Assembly (NCBI GenBank): GCA_022822135.1 | Contig: JAJECH010000037.1 | Location: 1 to 64,000 of the forward strand | Direction: 5' to 3' | DNA from: Pseudomonadales bacterium | Lineage (GTDB): Bacteria; Pseudomonadota; Gammaproteobacteria; Pseudomonadales; Azotimanducaceae | DNA: 64,000 nt | In this document: positions 1-8,932 of the stretch, piece after piece | Position numbering within the stretch: position 1 is the first letter of the stretch | Layout of the letters: every line of letters begins with the position of its first letter | Notes under the pieces: generated by a model | What the model was told of the DNA's origin: nothing | Seen by the model: only the letters and a program-made list of their open reading frames with translations | Databases searched by the model: none | Program-made: the position numbers and the translations under genes

Positions 1-870
1 GACCTGCGTTCCTGGATGCTCCCTGGTGCCCTGCGCCGACTTCGTCATGTTCGTTACCTGCAAGTCCTCAACGCACACGAACGCGTGGTTTTTGCTGATC
101 GTGGTCGAGGTCTTATGGAGGTAGTCATGGCGGACGCGGGCAATCCGGGTGTGCAGACGTTGAACACGTCGTTTAGCCTTGCGCCAGTTGTGGCTGAACT
201 TTACTTTATGGCTCAGCTGTTGTTGCGCTTTGCGTGGCGCAGTCTCATGTTTTCGAAAACTGTTGAGCGGTGCGTAGCACGTGCCATCGGAGAGGGTGGC
301 GAATTGGACGACCCCCATGTCGATGCCAACGTCTGTTCCTGTTGGTATGGGAACATCCACCTCGCGTTCGGTCTGAATGGACACGTACCACTTGTCGTAC
401 GAGCCACTGACCGTGACGTTCTTGATCGTTCCCAGCACTTTCCGACTGTGGCGATAACGCACCCAGCCGAGCTTGGGCAGGAAGATGCGCCGGTTGTCCT
501 GATCCAGTTTGATCTGCTTGGGTTCGGGATAACGGAACGTGTCCCGGCGTCCACGTTTCTTGCGACGGGGAAACATCGCGCGCTTGGCGAAGAAATGGGT
601 GTAAGCGCGATCCAGATCCTTCAGTTTTTGCTGTAGCGCTTGGGACGGTGCATCCGACAACCACGAGGTGTCTTCCGCATGGCGCCAGGTCGTCAATGTA
701 CGGCAGAGGGCGGCGTAGCTAAGGTGTTTCTCACCGTGTGCATGCCGTTCCTGTTGCAGCGCCAACGCACGGTTAAAAACGTACCGACATGATCCTGCGA
801 ACTGACGCAGTTGGGTTACCTGCGCGCAGTTGGGTCGCAGTTCGTACTTGAAGGCTTGGCGGCGTTGCAT
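1..870 (-). CDS. tnpB: TnpB (IS605 OrfB) RNA-guided nuclease, 3' end cut by window edge
   Basis: The minus strand is open from an ATG at 870 to the window edge, giving 290 codons without a stop; full-length family members are near 380-400. It begins MQRRQAFKYELRPN, the usual TnpB start, followed by the arginine/lysine-rich RRKKRGRRDTFRYPEP segment. Two of the three RuvC acidic residues are visible: Asp184 in GIDMGV and Glu268 in CVEDL. The third Asp and the zinc-finger cysteines would be beyond position 1. TnpB proteins are RNA-guided DNA endonucleases that help retain the element. No tnpA transposase is visible, so mobility may depend on one elsewhere. The plus-strand reading frames here are shadows. 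Confidence 0.9.
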   Translation of the reverse strand, partial: MQRRQAFKYELRPNCAQVTQLRQFAGSCRYVFNRALALQQERHAHGEKHLSYAALCRTLTTWRHAEDTSWLSDAPSQALQQKLKDLDRAYTHFFAKRAMFPRRKKRGRRDTFRYPEPKQIKLDQDNRRIFLPKLGWVRYRHSRKVLGTIKNVTVSGSYDKWYVSIQTEREVDVPIPTGTDVGIDMGVVQFATLSDGTCYAPLNSFRKHETAPRKAQQQLSHKVKFSHNWRKAKRRVQRLHTRIARVRHDYLHKTSTTISKNHAFVCVEDLQVTNMTKSAQGTREHPGTQV

Positions 871-944
871 GCCGGAAGCTTAAGAACAAATCAGCCATCG
901 CGCATGATGGATTTCAGTGTTAGAAAGAAACCGGCGCCGCGCTA

Positions 945-986
945 TCCATCCCCGCCATCAATGAAGGGGCTTTTCGCGCGGTTTTG
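945..986. repeat. subterminal hairpin at element left end
   Basis: An imperfect palindrome with CCCC/GGGG arms at 950-969 is followed by CTTTTCGCGCGGTTTTGG. Family knowledge: IS605-type elements carry subterminal hairpins recognised as single strands by TnpA. A closely similar sequence occurs at 58538-58575 without any tnpB (see that entry). Confidence 0.5.
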
Positions 987-1621
987 GTAAACCTCAAGTA
1001 CCGCAATATGAGCCGCTTGGGCACACGCCTCTATACATTGCGTATCCAGGTGTCGAAGCAAAACAGATCGATGCATTGACCACGAATGTTGACATCAACG
1101 CAACGTTGTGTGATGTATTTGACATCGAACCGGAACATCGCACGCACGGTGTGTCACTCGTGCCGTTGATAACAGGTGATGTCGACAATGTTCGAGAGTG
1201 GGCGATCGGCGGGGTTTTTGGCAACTGGGTTATGGTCTACGACGGCCATAGGAAGTACGCACGTGCGCCCGTCGAAAACGGATTTCCTCTGTCCATGTGG
1301 TCCAATCGTTGGTCCACGATGTTGTATGCAGGGATACATCGCCATTGGCCGAAACCAGACAAGCGAGCAACGCTCGACTACATGCCGGGTTCAGACGTGC
1401 CAGTTATCCGTCAACCGTTTCAGGAAGGTGATCTATTACCGTATTGGTGTGCTCGACCTCGAGTCAACGAACATCACCTGTATGACATTGATCTTGATCC
1501 GTCGGAAGACGAGAATCGTTTAGGTGCACAAGATGAAGCTGACATGATTGAGTTGCTTCGTGAAGGTTTAAAAGCGGTTGAAGCGCCAGAAGAGCAGTAT
1601 GTTCGCTTGGGAGTTGCATAG
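987..1621 (+). pseudogene. C-terminal remnant of a sulfatase, apparently interrupted by the element
   Basis: The plus frame is open from the inferred element boundary. It reads as the C-terminal half of an alkaline-phosphatase-superfamily sulfatase: a PLGTPLYIAYPGVE segment, then TTNVDINATLCDVF (the usual TVDI-PTL motif), and near the end HHLYDIDLDPSEDENRLG, the typical LYDL-DP-E-NL motif. The N-terminal half with the Cys/Ser formylglycine site and metal ligands is missing. The first possible starts (for example TTG at 1076) lie inside the domain, so this is not a natural gene start. If the element inserted simply, the 5' half lies on its far side, outside this window. Otherwise the half is deleted. 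Confidence 0.75.
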
Positions 1622-1669
1622 TGAAAATACCGTCGTGACTATTTTCGGTACCAGTTTCTAGATACGATC

Positions 1670-2521
1670 GTGACTGAATCAGCTAACGCCACCGGCGGCA
1701 TGTCAGATGAACAGCGCTACTTGTTCGATACGTTCGGCTACTTGGTGATACCAAACGCGTTGACGAAAGCTCAGGTTGAAGAGCTGTTGGCAACGCTCCG
1801 CACGTCAACGGAACAATTTCCACCAATCGCGCAATCGGAAGGTCCGTTGCACTGGGGCAAAGTATGGCGAGATTTGCTCGACTTGCCGACTTTGACGCCA
1901 ATACTCGAAGACATGATTGGAAATCACGGTGCTCGTGAAGGTCGTATCGCACGCGGATTACCGTACGTACCGACTTTCCGAATCGACCACATCAACGTAC
2001 ATACTCATGTGAAGAAGGACTTTCCTGGAACTTCGTTACATGGTGGGTGGAAAGGGACAGGTGGTTCGCAGTTCGCTTCATATCACGACCGGTACTTCTA
2101 CCACGGACTCGTATCGGTTTCCTTTGAACTCTATGACACATTCCCGAATGATGGCGGATTTGGTTGTGTACCTGGCTCACACAAATCGAACGTGGCAATC
2201 CCTTCCGCGTGGAGAGACTTAACGAAAGGTGTACCAGATTGCGTGAAACGTATTCCGGCAGCCGCCGGAGACGCGATCGTGTTTACTGAAGCATTGACGC
2301 ATGGGACACTGCCTTGGGTAGTAGACGCTCCGCGACGTACACTGTTCTACAAGTTCTCGCCCCACGGATCAACGTGGTCAGCCGACTATTTCGATCCAGA
2401 CGATTTCCGAGGCTATCCAGACATCGACGATCGAAAACTCGCGATTCTCGAACCACCGAACGCTCGATATCCACATCGACCAACTCAGCCGGAATTACTC
2501 CATAGCGAGTCCACCGACTAA
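1670..2521 (+). CDS. phytanoyl-CoA dioxygenase (PhyH)-family protein
   Basis: This 283-residue soluble protein starts with GTG shortly after the sulfatase remnant. It has the PhyH double-stranded beta-helix signature: an LHGGW segment with His124, then NDGGFGCVPGSHKS and the distal EALTHGTLPW with His211, followed by RRTLFYKFSP. PhyH enzymes are non-haem Fe(II)/2-oxoglutarate oxygenases. Here the residue two after His124 is Gly rather than Asp. From memory, an environmental PhyH subfamily shares this LHGG form, so the iron ligand set cannot be assigned. The substrate is unknown. Sulfatases and esterases nearby suggest a role in breakdown of an esterified or sulfated compound (inference). Confidence 0.85.
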   Translation: MTESANATGGMSDEQRYLFDTFGYLVIPNALTKAQVEELLATLRTSTEQFPPIAQSEGPLHWGKVWRDLLDLPTLTPILEDMIGNHGAREGRIARGLPYVPTFRIDHINVHTHVKKDFPGTSLHGGWKGTGGSQFASYHDRYFYHGLVSVSFELYDTFPNDGGFGCVPGSHKSNVAIPSAWRDLTKGVPDCVKRIPAAAGDAIVFTEALTHGTLPWVVDAPRRTLFYKFSPHGSTWSADYFDPDDFRGYPDIDDRKLAILEPPNARYPHRPTQPELLHSESTD

Positions 2522-2602
2522 CGAGTCAGCTTAGTTCAACTTCGGGACGTTTGTGCCCTTCGAATAATGTGCGGCGGATAAATTCATTTACGGAAATACG
2601 TC

Positions 2603-4150
2603 ATGCTTCAGGTTGAAACGTCTTACGGAACGGTAGCCGGGATTGAACAAGAGGGCGTGCTGTCCTTTAAGCACATCCCATATGCGGCTGCGCCGACCGG
2701 GGAGGAACGTTGGTCGGCGCCTAAGCCGCCGGACGCATGGGCAGGTGTACGTAACGGAGAGGAATTTGGACCAGTTTCGTGGCAAATCGTTGCAACTGAG
2801 CAAGGAGCGCTTTCGTTCGCGGCCGATGCGACGCCACCAGTTTTAAGCGAAGATTGCTTGAGTTTGAATGTTTGGACACCGGCCACGGATGGTTCGAGCA
2901 GACCCGTCATGGTCTGGATTCACGGCGGAGCATTTGTGACAGGCTCGGGATCTTCGCCGATCTATGACGGTTCGTTTCTTGCGAGTCGAGGCGATGTTGT
3001 CGTCGTAACGATTAACTATCGATTAGGCGTGCTTGGTTTTCTAAACTTGAACGAAGTCACGGGTGGCCGGATTCCGTCGACTGGGAATGAAGGGTTACTG
3101 GATCAAGCCTTCGCACTTGCTTGGGTTCGGGACAATATCGCAGGATTTGGCGGCGACCCTAATAACGTCACAATATTTGGTGAGTCTGCAGGCGGCATGA
3201 GCGTCGGTGCACTTTTGGCTTTACGTGAAGCCAAGGGACTCTTTCACAAGGCGATCCCGCAGAGTGGCGCCGCGCATACAGCAAATACTCTGACGCAATC
3301 AACTGACGTTGCATCTCAGCTACTTACAGCTCTTGAGGTCTCGCCGAATAGCAACCTGAACAAACTATTTGAACTTCCCGCAGATGAACTGACGCGCGTA
3401 GGCGCCGAAGTCTCAGCTAAGTTAGCCTGGATGTGTTACCAGCCTTGTATTGACGGTGGTCAACTTCCAGCGCGACCAATTGATTGCGTAGCAAATGGTT
3501 CGGCAGACGATGTCGCGGTGTTGGTGGGATGTACACGTGACGAATGGTTGCTCTTTAGTGTTATGGATCCATCCATCAAAGCAATGACGCAGGCGGACTA
3601 CGAGCGGCGGCTTGCACCTCGAAATGGTCGTCCAGATCTACGTGCTCTCGGGCTTAGTTATCAGGAGATTCTCTCAAGCGATGGCAACGACGTTTCGCCG
3701 GGCGACGTGTGGCAAGCATTAGAGTCCGATCGAGCATTTCGAATGCCTGGTATCGTGTTAGCAGAGACACTGAACTCACGGTCGAAAGATGCTTTTCAAT
3801 ATTTGTTTACCGTGGAATCCCCAGCATATGGCGGAATTCTGAAGTCCTGCCATGCCATTGACATCGGTTATGTATTCGGAACACACAATCTGAATGACGG
3901 TACGCGGGGCTTCTTTGGTGGCGAACGTGCGCACATTGAATTGGCTGAAGCTACGATGGACGCATGGTTGGCATTTGCGCACACAGGCAATCCGGCCACG
4001 GATGTCTTGTCGACCTGGAAGCCTTACGACAAAGAATCGAGATCTACGGCGATATTCGGATTACCGGCTTCAGTTGAGAACGCGCCGCTTGAAGAGTTGC
4101 GTGCTCTTTGGGACGACCAGAGTTTGCAAGGTGCGATTGGTGCACTTTGA
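2603..4150 (+). CDS. type-B carboxylesterase
   Basis: The protein has 515 residues, typical for the cholinesterase/para-nitrobenzyl esterase family. Visible features are the oxyanion-hole motif VMVWIHGGAFVTGS, the nucleophile elbow GESAGGMS, a GCTRDEW segment with a candidate acid residue, and a late His in LKSCHAIDIGYVFG. It would hydrolyse carboxylic esters. No signal peptide is evident at the ATG start, so it is probably cytoplasmic. It lies 81 nt after the PhyH gene on the same strand and may share a transcript with it. Confidence 0.9.
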   Translation: MLQVETSYGTVAGIEQEGVLSFKHIPYAAAPTGEERWSAPKPPDAWAGVRNGEEFGPVSWQIVATEQGALSFAADATPPVLSEDCLSLNVWTPATDGSSRPVMVWIHGGAFVTGSGSSPIYDGSFLASRGDVVVVTINYRLGVLGFLNLNEVTGGRIPSTGNEGLLDQAFALAWVRDNIAGFGGDPNNVTIFGESAGGMSVGALLALREAKGLFHKAIPQSGAAHTANTLTQSTDVASQLLTALEVSPNSNLNKLFELPADELTRVGAEVSAKLAWMCYQPCIDGGQLPARPIDCVANGSADDVAVLVGCTRDEWLLFSVMDPSIKAMTQADYERRLAPRNGRPDLRALGLSYQEILSSDGNDVSPGDVWQALESDRAFRMPGIVLAETLNSRSKDAFQYLFTVESPAYGGILKSCHAIDIGYVFGTHNLNDGTRGFFGGERAHIELAEATMDAWLAFAHTGNPATDVLSTWKPYDKESRSTAIFGLPASVENAPLEELRALWDDQSLQGAIGAL

Positions 4151-4173
4151 ATAGGGTAGTTCCAATTCGCACC

Positions 4174-4231
4174 ATTGTGCAATTGACAACTAAATATGTG
4201 AATTTGAGCTGTGCGGAAATTGTGCAGTTGA
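4174..4231. repeat. two direct copies of a 13-nt sequence between convergent genes
   Basis: ATTGTGCAATTGA (4174-4186) and ATTGTGCAGTTGA (4219-4231) are 45 nt apart in the 119-nt gap between the convergent esterase and cytochrome genes. They differ at one base. No function can be assigned, and chance or a terminator remnant is possible. Confidence 0.35.
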
Positions 4232-4269
4232 GTTGCGCTCGTAGACTCGATGAGAATCGGGATATAGGT

Positions 4270-7200
4270 TTACTGCCCTGAATGGAATCCGATGGGCGCA
4301 GTGATAGTCGTGGTACCGCACGTATCGCCTTCATAGAGCCCTACGTTATCGATCTGTACTGAAGGCGCGGCGCTAGCGAAATCGAAAGCAACTCTCGCCG
4401 TGATGTCAGTTCGGTCTGCTGTGAACGTGTGCGTGAAGTTTTGCCAGTAATTCGTCAAATCGACTTCTTCTCGAGTCAACTGCTGCCACTGGTGCATGCT
4501 TTGGTCGACGTAGACCGCGACACTTCGATCAGAGCTTGCCCGCGCTCGGAAACAGACGGAGTATTCTTGACCTTCAACGACAGATACATGGTGGCTGATC
4601 TGCGCGCGCCATGGTTGATCTGAATTTACCCGAGCGACCGAGACGTTGATGAACCCGTTCCCAATCCGAACATCATTGCCGTCTAACTCTACGGTATTCC
4701 AGAATTCGTACAACGGGAAGATAAAGTTGTCGAACGATCCGCCGCTAACGATTAGATTCCCGCTACGAGAAGATTTGTCGACTTCCTGCGAAAAGAACAT
4801 CACGTCGTTGCTCATCATTCCCTCTTCGTTCTGAATTTGAAGGAAGTTCAAACCGTAGCGTTCAGGAGCTTCATCCAGCGTTACGACGATCGTTTCGTCG
4901 GCGCATGACGGAAACATGCCGGTTTCGCAAGTCACAGTTCCATCAACGGCATGTCCGTTGATAAATATCAGTGCATCATCTTTGATGTGACGGCCTTTAA
5001 GAGTCAGCGTAAGGTCGTCTGTTAGATACGTTAACTCAACGGTTGGCGATTGCTGCACGACGCCGTCGTAAAGGATGTCTCGCTCAGTCCAAAATGGCCA
5101 AACCGCAGGTTGCGGCTGTGCTGGTAAGACGTTTGGACCAATACGCCCTGTAAACGTGAGTACAAGGTCGCCTGCGACTGCTTGCGTGCGCAGATCGTCC
5201 AGTTCAAACGTGGTTTCACTATCTGTCCGATCACGCCATTCGCCTCCAGTGTATTCGAGGGCGAGACCATTTACGTCTGCTGTGACCGCTTCGTCCGTGG
5301 AATCGTCATCCGATACCGAATCTTGAGCGGTATCTTCGTCTCGGTTAACGTATACCCCGTCGGCATGTAAGAGAACAGCACCACTGTCAGCCGCGACTAT
5401 GAGCGCATCAACGATCCGATCGGTCATAGTTGTGTGAACACTGTCGTTGGCAAGCAGTTCATTGAATGTTGCTTGCCGGGCAAACGTGCCAGTAAAGCCA
5501 GTACCGTACTCTAGCACCATATCCCAATTTGCTTGTGTACGTGCACCCGCATGGAACCATACGTCCTGTTCGGGGATATCTTCGTCTAGACTCATACCGA
5601 TGCGTTCGATCAGGTCAATTACGTTGAAACGTGCTTGTGGCGTTACGATCCAACGATCGTACGCTCCTCGCCATGTGGGAGCGTCCATACCGTTGAACGA
5701 TCCGACACCAGCGTTGACATTTCGTGCTGACGGCGTGTTTGTGGTCGTGAGAAACGGTGGTTTGTGGCAAGCACCGCATGTTTGCGACCCTGTGGTTGTA
5801 CCCGAGTCGTTGAGAAAATTGAATTCGAATATTCCTTCCTTTGCGGACGCGGATAGTTCGTTATCAAACGGTCTATTCGGTGCGGGCGGGAATGGCACAT
5901 TGAGTATGTAATGGGCGAGTGCGTCGCGATCCTCAATGTCCAATGCACCACCTTTGTCTTCCTCGTTCGTAGGACAATCAGTGACATCGCACATGGTGGT
6001 CCCTAGGCTGCCATCGACGAGGAACCGAGTACAAGATTCAGGATCGTCAAGTTCACAATTAGGTTCGACGGGATCCCACAGACTTTGGACGTTTACGCCA
6101 CCGTATGGATCACCTGGAATGCCGTCCCAATGGTAGGGTTGAGTGTCGCGTAGTCCGCGGACGGGCATCGTCAATCGAGGTGGAATCTGTGTGCAACCAG
6201 GGTGGTTGCAAAGCGGTGTATCCAGAATCCAAACGAGCTGATCGACGTTGTTGTCCGGATGGCAACTCTCGCATGAAAACGTCCCTGTTGTTGACGCATT
6301 CGCGTTGTTGAAGGCGATTCGGCCCTGCTTCATCTGTTCAGGCGTCGGATCTTGCAGCATGATGGTTGCCATGATCGACGGTTCCGACAGAGTCGTCAGA
6401 TCAACTCGGGTGACCGTGTTAGCGACGGCATTCATCACCCAGGCTTCAGAGACTACGTTGTCATCATCGTGCAAAAGCTTGACGCCACGAGGTACTGCAC
6501 CAACATCGACGCGCCCGATCACCTCACCTGACTCAATGTCAAACACGAATAGCTTGTCAGAACCCGCGGCGGTGCCAACGAGCGTGTTGTTGTCTTTGGT
6601 AACTTCAACCGCAAACGGCGTAGCCAACGCCATGCCGGTTTCCGGGTGCTCAGGTGGGAGCGGTTCTAGCTCGAAAAGCTCGGGATCTTCGCAGTTTCGA
6701 TCACTACAGTTAACGCGTGTGATCTGATTCAGAAACGCTCGGTTCTCCATCTCTGCGAGGCCATGTCCTCGCGTACCGGCAAGACCATTGGCATCGTTTC
6801 GAGCTTCTGCTTGAGCGATGTACACATTGCGGCGGCCATCGACTGTTAGTCCGTAGAGCAGAGTTCCGGTGCCTTCCACTTGATCAAGTAAGCGATCGCT
6901 TCGCGTGTCGAAGACGAACAGATCTCGATCCGGCACCTTCGGATTTCTGACGATGTCTACGTCGTAGTTGAGTGAAAGTACGTTGTTTGTCGTATGGGTT
7001 TCCTGTACTGCGTCGTATGTGCACATAGAACCGTCGAGTTGACCAGGATTGCAGCCAGATAGCTGTGTGGTATTCCCTGACTCGAAGGCGATCACGTAGA
7101 GGCGTGTACCACGTACTACCAATGCGCGTGGATCTTGAGCATTGATCTTCAGATGTTTATATACCAGCCGCGTCTCGGCATTGATCACCGCGACTTGGTT

Positions 7201-7764
7201 TGACGGTCCGAGTGCGACGTAGGCTTTATTCCCATCCTGCGAGAATGCGATGCCGACGGGTTCGTCGAATTCGGTGCTAAATGAGAACCGCCCAACGTTT
7301 TGGACAGTCGCGACGATCTGGTGGTAGAACGGGCTTTCTGAGTCGGTGTTGATCACGCTGATGGTGTCAGACACATGGTTCGCAACCCAAACTTCATCAG
7401 CATTCGGTCTTGCAATAACGCTGACCGGATCGATTCCAACATTGATCCGCATAACAACACTATCCGAAGCTGGATCAATGACATCGAGCGTATCAGCTGG
7501 TGTGTTCACGACGTAAACAAGGTCGTCGTGAAGTGCTAATGGATTGAAATGCGGACTTGCAAACGTGGGGTGGCCGTCTTGGTCACTTATAGGCGCTTGA
7601 ATGCCAAACACGTCGTTGGTCGCATCTTCGTCATCATCGTCCTGAGCCAGAACGGGAGCGACGAATCCGCTCAAAAAGCACAGCGCAACTGGAAATAGAC
7701 GACGCAAGAAGCTGTGTGGAGTTGTTCCACTATTTAGTGTGGACGCTGAGTACGCAACTCTCAT
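4270..7764 (-). CDS. exported beta-propeller / di-haem cytochrome c with C-terminal jelly-roll domain
   Basis: This is a very large exported protein of 1164 residues. A long N-terminal region with a hydrophobic core ending in PVLAQ is a likely signal peptide, followed by an acidic DDDDED stretch. Residues ~50-470 form YVTN-type propeller repeats (VYVVNTPADTLDVID, VWVANHVSDTISVIN). Two c-type haem sites follow: CESCH at 498-502 and CGACH at 663-667, within segments resembling MauG/cytochrome-c-peroxidase-type di-haem proteins. The last ~150 residues resemble a CBM4/9-type jelly roll ending in QIDNVGLYEGD. It probably works in the periplasm or on the surface in oxidation or electron transfer; the substrate is unknown. 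Confidence 0.8.
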   Translation of the reverse strand: MRVAYSASTLNSGTTPHSFLRRLFPVALCFLSGFVAPVLAQDDDDEDATNDVFGIQAPISDQDGHPTFASPHFNPLALHDDLVYVVNTPADTLDVIDPASDSVVMRINVGIDPVSVIARPNADEVWVANHVSDTISVINTDSESPFYHQIVATVQNVGRFSFSTEFDEPVGIAFSQDGNKAYVALGPSNQVAVINAETRLVYKHLKINAQDPRALVVRGTRLYVIAFESGNTTQLSGCNPGQLDGSMCTYDAVQETHTTNNVLSLNYDVDIVRNPKVPDRDLFVFDTRSDRLLDQVEGTGTLLYGLTVDGRRNVYIAQAEARNDANGLAGTRGHGLAEMENRAFLNQITRVNCSDRNCEDPELFELEPLPPEHPETGMALATPFAVEVTKDNNTLVGTAAGSDKLFVFDIESGEVIGRVDVGAVPRGVKLLHDDDNVVSEAWVMNAVANTVTRVDLTTLSEPSIMATIMLQDPTPEQMKQGRIAFNNANASTTGTFSCESCHPDNNVDQLVWILDTPLCNHPGCTQIPPRLTMPVRGLRDTQPYHWDGIPGDPYGGVNVQSLWDPVEPNCELDDPESCTRFLVDGSLGTTMCDVTDCPTNEEDKGGALDIEDRDALAHYILNVPFPPAPNRPFDNELSASAKEGIFEFNFLNDSGTTTGSQTCGACHKPPFLTTTNTPSARNVNAGVGSFNGMDAPTWRGAYDRWIVTPQARFNVIDLIERIGMSLDEDIPEQDVWFHAGARTQANWDMVLEYGTGFTGTFARQATFNELLANDSVHTTMTDRIVDALIVAADSGAVLLHADGVYVNRDEDTAQDSVSDDDSTDEAVTADVNGLALEYTGGEWRDRTDSETTFELDDLRTQAVAGDLVLTFTGRIGPNVLPAQPQPAVWPFWTERDILYDGVVQQSPTVELTYLTDDLTLTLKGRHIKDDALIFINGHAVDGTVTCETGMFPSCADETIVVTLDEAPERYGLNFLQIQNEEGMMSNDVMFFSQEVDKSSRSGNLIVSGGSFDNFIFPLYEFWNTVELDGNDVRIGNGFINVSVARVNSDQPWRAQISHHVSVVEGQEYSVCFRARASSDRSVAVYVDQSMHQWQQLTREEVDLTNYWQNFTHTFTADRTDITARVAFDFASAAPSVQIDNVGLYEGDTCGTTTITAPIGFHSGQ

Positions 7765-7911
7765 TACACCTTCCCGTAGTATGAGGCGTGCGTCGATTAA
7801 CCTTCTATTCTAGTTGGCGTCGAATCGGTTTTCAAGGTAGCACGTACGTGCGAGCACAGTGGGCTGCATGAACACGTCATGTTCGAAGCGTTTTGTCAAA
7901 CCGAACGATAT

Positions 7912-8670
7912 TCATCCTCTTTCGGTGCGTAGAGCGGCAATCCCGTCTGTAACACCTCGGGTAGCCCAACCTTCCCACGGCATGGTAAAAAACCTGAAAC
8001 CCATATCGACTAATGCCGACGGGGTGATGCCAGGAGGAACGAAGAACATGCCCGCCGCTATTCCTGCGTCTTTGCAGGCACTTCCGATTCGAGTCAATGC
8101 ATTTTTATAGGTCGAGCTGGTATAGTCCAAGGGTACTTTTAGATTAATGGAAAGGTCGGACGGACCGACTAAAAGGACATCAATGCCTGGCACTTTGACG
8201 ATTTCGTCAAGATTGTCCATTCCCTCTTGAGTTTCGATCATCGGGGCAATGAGTAATTGGTCATTAACCGCGTCCATGTATGCCCTATAGTCTTTGAACT
8301 CTCCCCATTCACCACGCATGCCAGCAGAACTACGAACACCCGCAAATGGATATCGGCTGAAACTGACCACTTCAGCCGCTTCATCAGGCGTGTTCACCAT
8401 GGGTACGACGATACCTCGAGCACCCGCATCCAATGCGTAGCAGATCTGATCTGCTCGGTTCTCTCCGACGCGAACGATCGGGGACGCGGCGCGTCCGCGC
8501 ATCGCTCCGATCGCGCCACCGAGCTGTTTGATTTCAACTGGCGAATGCTGAGTGTCGAATAACAGAAAATCAAAACCTGCGCTGGCGAGAAAACGAGTTT
8601 CACTGTTCGGAGAAGCCGTCGTGCCAATAGCCGTTTTACCGCTTTGCAGTATTTCTTTAACGTGGTTCAT
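7912..8670 (-). CDS. HpcH/HpaI-family aldolase
   Basis: The 252-residue protein fits class II pyruvate aldolases such as HpaI, GarL and RhmA. Visible motifs are FLLFDTQHSP (the region of the catalytic His), MIETQEGMDNLDEI with the metal-binding Glu, and VLLVGPSDLS. Family members reversibly cleave 2-oxo-3-deoxy acids to pyruvate and an aldehyde. With two sulfatase genes nearby, a role in catabolism of a sulfated or deoxy sugar is possible, but that is inference. It is transcribed away from the PhyH-HEAT gene across a 262-nt divergent gap. Confidence 0.9.
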   Translation of the reverse strand: MNHVKEILQSGKTAIGTTASPNSETRFLASAGFDFLLFDTQHSPVEIKQLGGAIGAMRGRAASPIVRVGENRADQICYALDAGARGIVVPMVNTPDEAAEVVSFSRYPFAGVRSSAGMRGEWGEFKDYRAYMDAVNDQLLIAPMIETQEGMDNLDEIVKVPGIDVLLVGPSDLSINLKVPLDYTSSTYKNALTRIGSACKDAGIAAGMFFVPPGITPSALVDMGFRFFTMPWEGWATRGVTDGIAALRTERG

Positions 8671-8932
8671 CGCCTAACTCTTTTTGACTGTCATGTTAGT
8701 TGGTAAGGTTTTGCGTCGGTACGCACATTGCAAATCATATGGACGCAGTTCACGGCAAGTCTGATTCGTCGAGGGACTGCAATCGATCGCACGCGATTTC
8801 TCAACCATCTTGAATTTCGTTGGCGGGGTGCGACTAGGCAAAATACCACGGCGACTTAACTACAACTCCAGAGTATTCCTTGAATCGAGCGTCGAAAGGA
8901 CGCACTCTCTCCGTAGTGCTGCTTGATGTGAT
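8671..8932. other. divergent intergenic region
   Basis: This 262-nt gap must contain promoters for the aldolase (minus) and the PhyH-HEAT gene (plus). I saw no convincing operator palindrome, riboswitch or small gene in it. Confidence 0.5.

Larger units (their letters stand above)
1..986 (-). mobile_element. IS200/IS605-type (tnpB-bearing) element, left part only
   Basis: The visible part consists of a tnpB gene on the minus strand and about 115 bp upstream of it that would be the left end. That end carries an imperfect hairpin (CCCC...GGGG, 950-969). Read on the minus strand, the sequence next to the inferred boundary is TTTAC followed by CAAAACC. This fits the TTAC/TTTAC-like targets known for this family, which makes no target duplication. 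Immediately outside (from 987) the plus strand reads into the middle of a sulfatase gene. The other end, any guide RNA and the rest of tnpB lie outside the window. The exact boundary is inferred. Confidence 0.75.

Noticed and set aside
16-664. Overlapping open frames on both strands at the window start, up to 206 codons
   Set aside because: They are shadows of tnpB, whose true minus-strand frame runs off the window edge and shows family motifs.
1076-1621. A complete small gene starting at TTG 1076
   Set aside because: The upstream frame continues the sulfatase domain to about 987, so the segment is a truncated remnant rather than a short gene.
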